A stretch of DNA of 64,000 bases from Methylobacterium sp. Leaf123 (GCF_001423405.1 NZ_LMNS01000004.1:164306-228305); one strand, 5' to 3'; shown: positions 38,509 through 46,117, numbered from the stretch's first letter. Made by a program: numbers and translations. The notes: generated from the sequence alone by a model not told the origin.

Positions 38509-39161
38509 ACGACCTTCGCCAGCTTGTTGCCGTCGGGCAGGGTTTCGAGAAGAGCGGCCAGCCGGTTCTCGATATCCGTCTGATCAGGATCGGACTTCAT
38601 CGCCTCCGCTTGGTCACGGAGGGCAAGAATCGCCTTTGTGCGCGCGAACTGGGCGACTGAATTGTCCCAGATTTCTGCGATACGCTTCCGCGTATAAGGG
38701 TCGCGATACTCGCCTCTCTGCTCCCAAATTCGGGGCTGCTCGATGTTGGCATGGAAAAGCCGATAGAGATCGTCGACGAACTCATCGATGATCGGCTCAT
38801 GCGACGCTTCGATTTGACGGCGGAAGCTCTCGGCTGCGTACCGGAAATCGTGGTCCCGGCGGAAAAGAGCAGCCTGCGCGGCGGAATGAGCCTTCTGCGC
38901 CGCTAAGAACGCCGGCGTCAGTGCCTGGAGATGCTCGGCCGCTTTTCGCTCCACCTCGGCGAGGCGGGGCAGCTCTCGATCGCGCTCCGCCTCGATCGCG
39001 GCAAGCTCCCGGCCCGCCTCATCACGATTTGCGGCTCGCTCCTCCGGTGTCGGCGGCACAGGCTCCGCGTCCTCGCGAGGTACCAAGCCTCGCAATTTCG
39101 CGAGGATATCGGCAACGGTGAAGCCGACACGGCCGGGGCGGAAATCTGGGATCGCGAGCAT
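38505..39161 (-). CDS. Phage-element coiled-coil protein
   Basis: 218 residues. Strongly helical with a long charged coiled coil (NRDEAGRELAAIEAERDREL ... AALFRRDHDFRYAAESFRRQ). It ends NRLAALLETLPDGNKLAKVV. Not recognised; it could be a scaffold or head-region protein since it is coupled to the S49 protease by a 4-base overlap. Confidence 0.6.
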   Translation of the reverse strand: MLAIPDFRPGRVGFTVADILAKLRGLVPREDAEPVPPTPEERAANRDEAGRELAAIEAERDRELPRLAEVERKAAEHLQALTPAFLAAQKAHSAAQAALFRRDHDFRYAAESFRRQIEASHEPIIDEFVDDLYRLFHANIEQPRIWEQRGEYRDPYTRKRIAEIWDNSVAQFARTKAILALRDQAEAMKSDPDQTDIENRLAALLETLPDGNKLAKVV

Positions 39162-39209
39162 GGCATCAAGTTGCTTTGATGGTGATGCCAGCGGAAGTCC
39201 AGTTCCGTG

Positions 39210-39656
39210 TCAGTTATTCACAGCCGATAGAATTCGTTGTATCTGCCGAACGGAAAGAATTTTCTCAGACACGCGCAGTATGTCGAACAGTACTACTTTT
39301 GGCGTGCCGATATAATGCTTGGGGGGTTCTGAATTACGGCGGTCGAAGCGCCACAAGCCGGATGCATAGATATCGAGGGCGATGCGAATCTGTGCCGCTT
39401 GGAGCGCCACGGAGCGTCCAGCGAAATAGCGGCTGGCCAACGCACGGATCGCCGCATCGCGCCGGCCGAGGGCCTCGAGGCGCCACCATGGCGACTGACC
39501 GGGTCTGCGGTCGAGATCAAAAGCTGCGTCCAGGCTGACCCCCTGGTCCGCGCCTTCAAGATACAGGCGCACTCGATCGGCGAGCTCGACGCGGTCGGCC
39601 TCCGTCTCCCGCCCATCAGCGATCCGACGGAGGAGCGCGATCTCAGGCGCGCTCAT
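39210..39656 (-). CDS. Phage-element hypothetical protein
   Basis: 148 residues from Met 39656. Helical N-terminus (EIALLRRIADGRETEADRVE), then DFDRR-like and IALDIYASGLWRFDRRNSEP, ending in VVLFDILRVSEKILSVRQIQ. Not recognised. It overlaps the upstream gene by 14 bases. Confidence 0.5.
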   Translation of the reverse strand: MSAPEIALLRRIADGRETEADRVELADRVRLYLEGADQGVSLDAAFDLDRRPGQSPWWRLEALGRRDAAIRALASRYFAGRSVALQAAQIRIALDIYASGLWRFDRRNSEPPKHYIGTPKVVLFDILRVSEKILSVRQIQRILSAVNN

Positions 39657-39921
39657 CCATCGTCTCGCCGAAGCTCTTCGCAGCCGCATTTGCCCACGCC
39701 TGTGAATCAGCAGCGGACATTCCATCGGCCACCTGCGCCGCCGCGGCCAAATCGATTGAGCGAATAGCCCGCTGTTTGATGCTCTTGAGCTGCCTTTCCT
39801 TCGCGCCCACCTCGGCGATGGTCAGGCCGAGGTTTTCAAGCTCTGCCTTCGCGAACTGCGCGATTTCGCGACCGAAGACGGCCGGATCCCGGTCCGGTTT
39901 CCGTGTCGTGGAATTCGTCAT
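39643..39921 (-). CDS. Small helical phage-element protein
   Basis: 92 residues, almost wholly helical and charged (FGREIAQFAKAELENLGLTI; AKERQLKSIKQRAIRSIDL). Not recognised. Start overlaps the stop of the MerR-like gene (ATGA). Confidence 0.5.
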   Translation of the reverse strand: MTNSTTRKPDRDPAVFGREIAQFAKAELENLGLTIAEVGAKERQLKSIKQRAIRSIDLAAAAQVADGMSAADSQAWANAAAKSFGETMDERA

Positions 39922-40379
39922 GCTGCGATCTCCATATCGTTGGTGAGCTGGATCGCGACGGCGGCAAGCCGTCGACAGGTCGCTCGATCGGTAAGGGCGC
40001 TGACGAGCGCAGCCCGCGCGCCGGCGGACAGGTGGTTGAGGTCGAACGTCTGAGCATCGACAGCCGCCTGCGGTGCCTCGCTCGGAGCTTCAGGCCGGGC
40101 CGACGCTGCGCCACCGGCCGCCGCCCGAACGTGGGTGATGCCCTTGTCTCTGAGCAGGCGCCGCACGCCGCGAATCGAGTAGCCATGGACGTGAAGCAGA
40201 ACGCGGATGCCGCCCAGCAGCTCGACGTCCTCCGGCCGGTAGCGTCGCTGCCCCTGCTTCGTGCGGAGCGGCCGCACCTCGCCGATGCGGGCTTCCCAGA
40301 ACCGGAGGACGTGCTGAGGGACATCGAGCGCCGCCGCAACCTCGCCGATCGTGCGAAAAGCCTTTTCACCTTTCGTCAT
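39918..40379 (-). CDS. MerR-family-like transcriptional regulator
   Basis: 153 residues. The N-terminal wHTH is a clear MerR domain: FRTIGEVAAALDVPQHVLRF, WEARIGEVRPLRTKQGQRRY, RPEDVELLGGIRVLLHVHGYS. It lacks a metal or Cys effector motif; the C-terminal part is Ala-rich and ends in a second small helical region. A cytoplasmic DNA-binding protein, maybe controlling the downstream structural genes. It overlaps the upstream gene (ATGA). Confidence 0.8.
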   Translation of the reverse strand: MTKGEKAFRTIGEVAAALDVPQHVLRFWEARIGEVRPLRTKQGQRRYRPEDVELLGGIRVLLHVHGYSIRGVRRLLRDKGITHVRAAAGGAASARPEAPSEAPQAAVDAQTFDLNHLSAGARAALVSALTDRATCRRLAAVAIQLTNDMEIAA

Positions 40380-40747
40380 GCGCGAACTTCCGAGCTGAGA
40401 AATCGCAGGGCTGCTTTCGCCGCGCTCACGCTGAAGGGCCGACCGTCGCCGGTGGCGGAGCGTAAAATCTCGGCCCTGACGTTGACGCTGGCCATCGCTC
40501 GGCCTGCCTCGATATCGGCAGCATGAAATTCGGTGAGCATCGCAGATGGAATTCCAAGAGCTGCTGCGATTTCCTGATCCCGGGCGCCGCAAGCTGCCAG
40601 AGCGAATGCGGCGCGGCTCCGGAGTCCAGCATCGCCGGCCGGCATGACGCCGAGGCGCTGCGAGAGACTATGAACTGGACGAGGCTCGATGAGGGGAGCT
40701 CTTTTACGCCCCGCCCCAGGGCGCTTCCCTCCGTGTTTCAACGGCAT
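40376..40747 (-). CDS. Small DNA-binding phage protein with GGKRPGAGRK motif
   Basis: 123 residues. It starts MPLKHGGKRPGAGRKRAP, a basic motif typical at the N-terminus of phage small terminase-like and related DNA-binding proteins. An HTH (GARDQEIAAALGIPSAMLTE) follows. It may be a relic of terminase small subunit or a regulator; no terminase large subunit follows. First gene of the minus-strand run left of DUF6522. Confidence 0.55.
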   Translation of the reverse strand: MPLKHGGKRPGAGRKRAPLIEPRPVHSLSQRLGVMPAGDAGLRSRAAFALAACGARDQEIAAALGIPSAMLTEFHAADIEAGRAMASVNVRAEILRSATGDGRPFSVSAAKAALRFLSSEVRA

Positions 40748-40917
40748 TCTTCACCCTCGACTTGATTGTGGAATCGGGAGCCGAAATTTTTTTCTGCGGA
40801 TGAGACCCCTTGCGGTCCCGGTCCCCTCAGACTTCGGAACATTCGACCCCCATACCCCCTTGCTCGACTGAGGCACATTTCAGCGCTTCGCCTGTCGAGC
40901 TTGAAAAGGTGCCGCTC

Positions 40918-41211
40918 ATGCGTTTCGAACTCGACGAGACTGGCGCCTGGATTGTTAATCCGGACGCTCTCGCAGAACGTCTCGGCGTCAGCGGGACTTA
41001 TCTTCGAAGTCAGGATTACCGCGGCTTAGTTCTTAGCCGTGTCGAGACAGGTAGCGGCGCAGATGAGGGCCGCAGACGGGTCACGGTTGTCATTGACACA
41101 TACGGCTGGCAGGGATTGTTCGATCGCGACGGTGCTCTCGTCGGCGAGCAGACATTTGAGCCTATCAGCAGCTTTGATGCTGCCGATCATCCGAAGACGG
41201 GACTTCATTGA
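40918..41211 (+). CDS. DUF6522 family protein
   Basis: 97 residues from Met 40918. The pattern FELDETGAWIVNPDALAERL followed by GVSGTYLRSQDYRGLVLSRV and ETGSGADEGRRRVTVVIDTY matches the DUF6522 family of small Rhizobiales proteins. Function unknown. It is the only plus-strand gene in the left element and is divergent from the run that starts at 40747, so this 170-bp gap probably holds two promoters. Confidence 0.7.
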   Translation: MRFELDETGAWIVNPDALAERLGVSGTYLRSQDYRGLVLSRVETGSGADEGRRRVTVVIDTYGWQGLFDRDGALVGEQTFEPISSFDAADHPKTGLH

Positions 41212-41359
41212 CCCGCGAGGCGAGCGCCAGAACCGCAGCGTCGATGTTTCCTAACTGGCCTAGTGGTTCACCATTCGGCAGCCGGGCAATGACGATGCCG
41301 GGCCCACACCGTGTGACGGTGCCAATTCGAATTCCGTCCGCGATGATCTCGATGACCAC
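41165..41359 (-). CDS. Small hypothetical protein, convergent overlap with DUF6522 gene
   Basis: 64 residues, GTG start with GGAGTAG upstream. The sequence (VIEIIADGIRIGTVTRCGPG, IVIARLPNGEPLGQLGNIDA) looks like a compact beta domain rather than a shadow frame. Its 3' end overlaps the 3' end of the DUF6522 gene by 47 bases. The ~200 bases from 41360 to 41560 contain only short AT-rich patches and no gene that I can support. Confidence 0.45.
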   Translation of the reverse strand: MVIEIIADGIRIGTVTRCGPGIVIARLPNGEPLGQLGNIDAAVLALASRVNEVPSSDDRQHQSC

Positions 41360-41560
41360 GGGGCTACTCCACTTACGCAACACGCTGAAGCCTTAGCATG
41401 AAAACTGAGGTTTGTCTCTCGCTGTTCCGGCCATGACTCGCCCATACAAGCACGGCGAGCTTCGAATGCAGATCCGCCATTAATTAATTCGGGCGGGGCA
41501 TTTTCGAGCGGGCGGAAATGGCGCGGTGCCACGCCGCGCCAATCCGGAGCAGATCGCCCA

Positions 41561-41968
41561 TCAGTGGAGGCGAGCGACGAACTGTTCGGTCAGGGCGAAT
41601 GCTGCTCTGTGGCCGGCCGCGTACGGCCCGTGGATGCCGCCGCTGCGGGCCCCGTAGATGAATTCCTCGAACCGCCGGAGTGGGGCGCTTGCCGCAGCAG
41701 CATTCTCGCCGACGAATGAGCAGGTCTGCAGGGATCGCAGGAATTCGAGCCGACCGGCCTGTCGGGCCCGTGCGAGGCGCAGGAACTCAGTCTGCGAGTC
41801 GACGAACCAATGGGCCGCCTTCAGACCCTCGCTAAGACCGAGCCGGAACTCCTCGGCTGGCGTGCCGGGCGGATCGTCAGTGATATCGAGAGCCGGCGGG
41901 GATTTTGGGCTCGGCTTCGGTAGCTGGCATCCTAGACGCGGCGGAAATGTCAGAACGACGCCCATCAT
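41561..41968 (-). CDS. Phage-element hypothetical protein
   Basis: 135 residues. A Pro-rich start is followed by a helical region (GLSEGLKAAHWFVDSQTEFL ... RLEFLRSLQTCSFVGENAAA). Not recognised. Last gene of the coupled run 41.5-43.9 kb; ATGA overlap with the upstream gene. Confidence 0.5.
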   Translation of the reverse strand: MMGVVLTFPPRLGCQLPKPSPKSPPALDITDDPPGTPAEEFRLGLSEGLKAAHWFVDSQTEFLRLARARQAGRLEFLRSLQTCSFVGENAAAASAPLRRFEEFIYGARSGGIHGPYAAGHRAAFALTEQFVARLH

Positions 41969-42360
41969 TTCGCTCCTGCTGATTTCGCACGGCGGCGGCG
42001 CACCTCGACCACGGGGGTGCGGTTGGTCTTCGGCGGCGCGGCCGGCGTCGCCTTCACCTTGGTGCTCGGGTCGGCGGGAGTGGGGGCCGCAGGCTTGTCG
42101 ACGACCGGGGCAGGCCGCTCCGGCTTGCGGACCGTGTGGACGACCTCGAAGACGGAGAAGGTGCCGCCGAGAGCCTCAGCTAGGCGCCCCGCCTCATCAC
42201 AGGCGTCGTCGAACGAAGCGTGCTCGTACATCCCGCGACGCTTCGGGGTCTTGATCCTACCGTCCGCCGCTCGGCGGTGAACGACGAAGCCACCATGCGG
42301 CGTCGATGGGGGCTTCTTGCGCTTCGTGCCGGTCGCGTCGTGATCCATGTCGCCGCTCAT
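41965..42360 (-). CDS. Phage-element basic protein with Pro/Ala linker
   Basis: 131 residues. The N-terminal part (PHGGFVVHRRAADGRIKTPK; MYEHASFDDACDEAGRLAEA) looks like a small alpha/beta fold, followed by a Pro/Ala/Lys tail ending VVEVRRRRAKSAGAK. It may bind DNA. ATGA overlap with the upstream 70-residue gene. Confidence 0.5.
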   Translation of the reverse strand: MSGDMDHDATGTKRKKPPSTPHGGFVVHRRAADGRIKTPKRRGMYEHASFDDACDEAGRLAEALGGTFSVFEVVHTVRKPERPAPVVDKPAAPTPADPSTKVKATPAAPPKTNRTPVVEVRRRRAKSAGAK

Positions 42361-42569
42361 GACCGGAATTCTCCAGCGTCGAGCCGGTCGAGCAATTCGA
42401 TATCCCGCTCGATCCTGTCAGCAATGGCGGCGCGCAACGCCTGGATTTCTCGAATTTCCGGGGTGTCCGACTGCATCGCTCGGAGCGCGGCCGTCACCGG
42501 GCCTATGGACCGTGCGGAGGCGGCCATCACCGCGCAACGCCGACGTTCGTTCTCGATTGCTTTCGACAT
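42357..42569 (-). CDS. Small phage protein, IGPVTAAL family (left copy)
   Basis: 70 residues, all helical. Core IGPVTAALRAMQSDTP and RIERDIELLDRLDAG is shared with the right-module protein at 61906-62253. Its first residues (MSKAIENERRR) instead resemble the N-terminus of the gene at 62513-62698 (MSEAIHRERQR). It is preceded by a leader hairpin also shared with that right-module gene. Function unknown. Confidence 0.65.
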   Translation of the reverse strand: MSKAIENERRRCAVMAASARSIGPVTAALRAMQSDTPEIREIQALRAAIADRIERDIELLDRLDAGEFRS

Positions 42570-42581
42570 AGCTCCGCTCCC

Positions 42582-42597
42582 CCCGGAAAGCGCCGGG
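42582..42597 (-). promoter_or_regulatory. Conserved leader hairpin (left copy)
   Basis: On the minus strand CCCGG-CGCTTT-CCGGG forms a stem directly in front of the GGGGAG ribosome site of the gene starting at 42569. The same element and surrounding ~50 bases recur upstream of 62698. Likely a translation-level control element. Confidence 0.5.
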
Positions 42598-42647
42598 CCG
42601 CTCCGCCGATGATGGGCGGGTGATCTCTGATGGTGATGGAGGTGGGA

Positions 42648-43412
42648 CTATCCGCGCCGCGGACTGAGCGGTCGGGATTCTGTGAAAAAGAAATCTTCGG
42701 CGCACTCCGCGCACACCGGCGTCATGGGTGCCCTAGGCGAAAGCCGGACCTCGACCGTCGCAAGAGCCTCGCAATGCCGACACGTCACCGATGACGATGA
42801 TGCGTGCTCTTCAGGAGTCATGTTCTGCTGCCGGCAGCTAGAATCATAGGTAGAACTGTTAGGTAGAAGGGGGGTGAATCCTCCCCCCTTATCTGATGGC
42901 GATTTCACCCCCATCAGTGACTGGATAAGGGGTGAAATCTCACCCGTTATCGGATCGACGCTGAATTCCGTTTCTGGGTGAAATTTCACCCCTAAAGCGG
43001 CCGCCTTCAATCCACTCTCTCGCTCGATTTTCGCCAGGGCGGATTTTGCGTGTCGCTGGTCCCGGCTCTCGTCCAAGCGCTTTTCGATTTCTGGCACGTT
43101 GTCATCGAGAAAAAGATATCGCGTTCCGCGGCCGCGCTCGCCCTCGATGAACTTGATCCATCCAGCCTCACGCATCCGCTTTCGGAACCTGCGAAGCTTC
43201 TGGCGGTCGGTACGTGGAAGCTCATCTATAAGGAAGGCGTCGCCCGCCTCCGCCCAGCCCGTCTGCGCATGCCGGCGCTGCGATATCCGAAACGCGATTC
43301 GAAAATCGGCCTCGCTGATGTTTGGATCGCATGACATGACTCGCAAGATCCGGAATAGATCAGCAACGTCCTCCGACCGCGCGGCCTCGCGCTTAGACCG
43401 TCGGTCCGACAT
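42648..43412 (-). CDS. Phage replication-initiator-like protein with intragenic iterons
   Basis: 254 residues from Met 43412. An N-terminal helical domain (VADLFRILRVMSCDPNISEA) leads into a winged-helix-like region (DRQKLRRFRKRMREAGWIKF, IEGERGRGTRYLFL). A low-complexity segment (GVKFHPETEFS ... MGVKSPSDKGGGFTPLL) is encoded by the palindromic repeats. A C-terminal zinc cluster (TCRHCEAL ... VCAECAEDFFF) ends it. The layout, DNA-binding domain plus repeats inside the gene, resembles phage initiators such as lambda O, although no sequence identity to O is claimed. Confidence 0.6.
   Translation of the reverse strand: MSDRRSKREAARSEDVADLFRILRVMSCDPNISEADFRIAFRISQRRHAQTGWAEAGDAFLIDELPRTDRQKLRRFRKRMREAGWIKFIEGERGRGTRYLFLDDNVPEIEKRLDESRDQRHAKSALAKIERESGLKAAALGVKFHPETEFSVDPITGEISPLIQSLMGVKSPSDKGGGFTPLLPNSSTYDSSCRQQNMTPEEHASSSSVTCRHCEALATVEVRLSPRAPMTPVCAECAEDFFFTESRPLSPRRG
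42872..42992. repeat. GGGTGA/TCACCC palindrome array (putative origin iterons)
   Basis: Three inverted repeats of the same type lie about 45-46 bp apart centre to centre: split half-sites at 42872-42880 and 42904-42912, GGGGTGAAATCTCACCC at 42930-42946, and the perfect palindrome GGGTGAAATTTCACCC at 42976-42991. All lie inside the replication-like gene. Confidence 0.7.
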
Positions 43413-43695
43413 CGCTCGGCGCCTCGCCGGACGACTCACGATCGCCAGCACAATTCGCTTCCGTCCCGTCGTGGCGGGCTTGGCTATCCGCGGATTCGAT
43501 CGCGGTCAGTAAGAGGCGCAGCATCTGCCGCGCCTGAGGCAGGGTCAGGTCGACGTGCGGCCCCATTCGGCCGCCCTGCTGGTGAAACCGCACCTCGACC
43601 AGCGGCTGCGTGCCCGAGACGTACCCCGCGACGATGAGCTTGCGGCGCGAGAGCCCAGCCACGGCGTCCTTGAAGGCAGGACAGGCAGAACTCAC
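43393..43695 (-). CDS. Small phage-element protein
   Basis: 100 residues, GTG start with GGAG eight bases upstream. RRKLIVAGYVSGTQPLVEVR followed by FHQQGGRMGPHVDLTLPQAR suggests a small beta domain and a helix, similar to the many short proteins near phage replication genes. Function unknown. It overlaps the replication-like gene by 20 bases and its upstream gene by 4 (GTGA). Confidence 0.5.
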   Translation of the reverse strand: MSSACPAFKDAVAGLSRRKLIVAGYVSGTQPLVEVRFHQQGGRMGPHVDLTLPQARQMLRLLLTAIESADSQARHDGTEANCAGDRESSGEAPSDVGPTV

Positions 43696-43937
43696 GCGGC
43701 GCTCTCCTGCTTCTCGATCCACGCCAGGATCGTGCTGCGCCGAGCGCATAGCGTGGTACCGATTCGGAATGTCGGGAGGCCGAGCTCCGCGGCGGCATGA
43801 TAGACGCGACGCTTATTCGTGTCGGTGGCATTCCCGAATATGAACTTGGCGATGGCCTCCGCCCCGGTCATCAGATCCTCGGAAAGAGGCAATCCGGTAG
43901 CGTTCGCGCCGGATGGGCGCGTTGCGTTGCTCGTCAT
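43692..43937 (-). CDS. AlpA/excisionase-like HTH protein
   Basis: 81 residues. The region LMTGAEAIAKFIFGNATDTN, KRRVYHAAAELGLPTFRIGT, TLCARRSTILAWIEKQESAA has the MerR/AlpA-type wHTH of DNA-binding phage proteins, including a wing with a Thr/Leu pair. Likely a regulator at the head of the replication operon. Confidence 0.65.
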   Translation of the reverse strand: MTSNATRPSGANATGLPLSEDLMTGAEAIAKFIFGNATDTNKRRVYHAAAELGLPTFRIGTTLCARRSTILAWIEKQESAA

Positions 43938-43949
43938 AGGGGGGATCCC

Positions 43950-44666
43950 TCAGGTTCTTATCACGCCTCCAACGCGCGATAAGGTGGATAGTGAGATTGT
44001 CGTTCGATCAAACCGATCGCCGGAAGTAGGATAGTCCGTTTCTGAGTTCCGGTAGAGCGCCTGCATAAGGAGCCTACTACGCTCTTCATCCTCATCGAAC
44101 GGGGGCGGGGCTGGCGGTTGATCAGTACCAGTCCACCCGGTTTCCGAAATTTTCAAAATCACACTCGAATTTGGTCTGCAGAATGTTATTTCAGAACGAA
44201 CAATAGATCCAAAATTATGTGCGAGAACTCCAAATCTATCATCGAAATCCGAAATACCTCTCGGGTTGATGAAATTGCAGCGGATAAGGATTTTCCACTC
44301 CAATTCCGACCCGCCACCAAACTCTTCGGCAGCCAGAGAAATGGCCATTTCCAGACTATCTCCGAAGCTTGTTCCGAGTGCGAAGATGGAGCCATCCTCG
44401 CTAGAAATATCGCCGATGGAATCGGTGCAAACTAGTTCTCGATAAACTTCGACAGCCCTTACTGCGTCCTTCGGCGCAGATGATGCATTCACGCCGATAA
44501 GTAGATTAGCTGCGTCTGTAGCGCTCATGTGAGCAGCGCCACGTCCGCGGCCTGCTTGAGATAGAAGTCCCGCCTCACGCAGATACCTGGCAACCCAACC
44601 AACCTGCACTTCGTCGATACCCTCGATCTCTGCGACAGCTTTCACAAGCGTGCTTAGGAGTGCCAT
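43950..44666 (-). CDS. Hypothetical protein of lower GC, regulator-region gene
   Basis: 238 residues from Met 44666 with GGAACC upstream. The first ~60 residues (LVKAVAEIEGIDEVQVGWVA, RYLREAGLLSQAGRGRGAAH) look like a small winged-helix; the remainder is not recognised. Base composition is visibly lower in GC than its neighbours, suggesting separate transfer. It is divergent from the integrase-HsdR chimera, and the gap between them holds tandem operator-like repeats. Confidence 0.6.
   Translation of the reverse strand: MALLSTLVKAVAEIEGIDEVQVGWVARYLREAGLLSQAGRGRGAAHMSATDAANLLIGVNASSAPKDAVRAVEVYRELVCTDSIGDISSEDGSIFALGTSFGDSLEMAISLAAEEFGGGSELEWKILIRCNFINPRGISDFDDRFGVLAHNFGSIVRSEITFCRPNSSVILKISETGWTGTDQPPAPPPFDEDEERSRLLMQALYRNSETDYPTSGDRFDRTTISLSTLSRVGGVIRT
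43958..43982. promoter_or_regulatory. Imperfect inverted repeat, putative operator
   Basis: TTATCACGC and GCGCGATAA flank a 7-base spacer, with 8 of 9 positions paired. It sits about 20 bp upstream of the HTH gene starting at 43937 and inside the 3' end of the 43950-44666 gene, a position suited to autoregulation. Confidence 0.45.
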
Positions 44667-44686
44667 GCCAGTTGGTTCCTTTATAT

Positions 44687-44739
44687 GAGCCGCACTCTGA
44701 TAAAGCGTCAAGCGCTTTTTTGAGTGACACTCCGATAAA
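44687..44739. repeat. Tandem 18-bp operator-like direct repeats
   Basis: Two copies, GAGCCGCACTCTGATAAA (44687-44704) and GAGTGACACTCCGATAAA (44722-44739), 35 bp apart. The second contains the perfect palindrome GAGTGACACTC. They lie between divergent genes (44666 minus, 44792 plus), where a phage-type repressor would bind. Confidence 0.55.
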
Positions 44740-44791
44740 AGCCATTACCTTCCATCTGGCGCGGTGAGAACCGCTTCCTGGAGGAATTTGG

Positions 44792-46117
44792 ATGGCAACG
44801 GTTCGAAAACGAAAGCTCCCAAGCGGAAAGACCGTCTGGATGGCGGGATACACGGACGGAGGAGGGGCCCGACGCTTCAAGCAGTTCGCGACGCGGAAGG
44901 AGGCTGACGCCTATCTGCTGCAGGCCCGGTCACAGGTCGCGCAGGGGACGCACACGCCCGACTCGGTCTCGCCCACAGTCGCCGACCGTTTCCAGAAGAC
45001 GATCCTGTTCTGCGTCGACGAGGAGCACGCCGCGCGCATGCGCCAAGCGCTCGTTAACGAGAATGCCGATCTAGTGACCGCGAACCCACGCTACGTCATG
45101 CGCATCACCGGCAGCGATAAAGAGGGCCAGGATCAGCTCGGCAACTTCATCGACCCGGAATCGCCATACCCTGTGCTCGTCACGACCTCGCGGCTGCTCT
45201 CGACCGGCGTCGATGCCCAGACCTGTCGGCTGATCGTGCTCGACCGGGCGGTCGGCTCGATGACAGAGTTCAAGCAGATCGTCGGACGCGGTACCCGCGT
45301 CCACGAGGACAGCAAGAAGTTCTACTTCACGCTGATCGACTTCCGCGGCGCGACCAACCATTTCGCCGACCCGGACTTCGACGGCGACCCGGTGCAGATC
45401 TACGCGCCCGGCGAGGACGAGCCGATTACGCCACCCGACGGGTTCGCCGAGGACGAGCAGACCCCGTTCGAGCCGCCCGAGGGTGAGACTGTGATCGACC
45501 AGCCAGGGCCGCCGCAGCCGCCCGGCCTTCCGACCCGCAAAGTCTACATCGACGGCGTCGGCGCCCGCATCGTCGCCGAGCGGGTCGAGTATCTCGACGA
45601 GGCCGGCCGGCTCGTTACCGAGTCGCTGCGCGACTTCACTAAGACGGCGCTGCGGAAGCGGTTCGCGAGCCTCGACGACTTCCTCAAGCGCTGGAAGTCG
45701 GCCGAGCGCAAGCAGGCGGTCGTCGAGGAACTCGCGGCCGAAGGCTTGGCGCTCGACGTGATCGCCGTGGAACTCGGCCAGAACGATCTCGATCCGTTCG
45801 ATCTGATCTGTCACGTCGCCTTCGACCGCAAGCCGCTTACGCGCCGCGAGCGGGCCGAGACCGTCAGGAAGCGCGATGTCTTTACGCAATACGGCCCGCA
45901 GGCTCGCGCTGTGCTCGATGCGCTGCTCGACAAGTACCGCGACGAGGGCGTGCTCACCCTCGACGACACCAATGTGCTGAGAGTGGCGCCGTTCACCGCG
46001 ATGGGCAGCGTCGTGCAACTCGTTAAGGCGTTCGGCGACAAGGCCGGCTTCGAGCAAGCCGCGCATGCGATGCAGGACGCCCTCTACCAAGATACCCTCT
46101 ACCAGGAGACCGCCTGA
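44792..46117 (+). CDS. Chimera: integrase N-terminal arm domain fused to C-terminal half of HsdR
   Basis: 441 residues with GGAGG before the ATG. Residues 1-~66 (MATVRKRKLPSGKTVWMAGY, RRFKQFATRKEADAYLLQAR, SQVAQGTHTP) are the arm-type DNA-binding domain of a tyrosine integrase. From DRFQKTILFCVDEEHAARMR onward it is type I restriction subunit R: helicase domain 2 (RITGSDKEGQDQ, LVTTSRLLSTGVDAQTCRLI, FKQIVGRGTRVHED) and the helical C-terminal region. The HsdR nuclease and the Walker A/DEAD half are absent, so it cannot restrict. The frame is open across the joint. It is followed 3 bases later by hsdM. Confidence 0.85.
   Translation: MATVRKRKLPSGKTVWMAGYTDGGGARRFKQFATRKEADAYLLQARSQVAQGTHTPDSVSPTVADRFQKTILFCVDEEHAARMRQALVNENADLVTANPRYVMRITGSDKEGQDQLGNFIDPESPYPVLVTTSRLLSTGVDAQTCRLIVLDRAVGSMTEFKQIVGRGTRVHEDSKKFYFTLIDFRGATNHFADPDFDGDPVQIYAPGEDEPITPPDGFAEDEQTPFEPPEGETVIDQPGPPQPPGLPTRKVYIDGVGARIVAERVEYLDEAGRLVTESLRDFTKTALRKRFASLDDFLKRWKSAERKQAVVEELAAEGLALDVIAVELGQNDLDPFDLICHVAFDRKPLTRRERAETVRKRDVFTQYGPQARAVLDALLDKYRDEGVLTLDDTNVLRVAPFTAMGSVVQLVKAFGDKAGFEQAAHAMQDALYQDTLYQETA

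Noticed and set aside
41260..41532. 90-codon minus-strand frame
   Set aside because: Overlaps the better-supported 64-residue frame, lacks a ribosome site and has atypical composition.
42872..42992. CRISPR array
   Set aside because: Repeats are few, palindromic, partly split and lie inside a coding frame; no constant repeat-spacer units and no cas genes.
28028..44666. Intact, inducible prophage
   Set aside because: No terminase large subunit, portal, major capsid, sheath, baseplate or lysis gene seen, and the tape-measure gene is broken.
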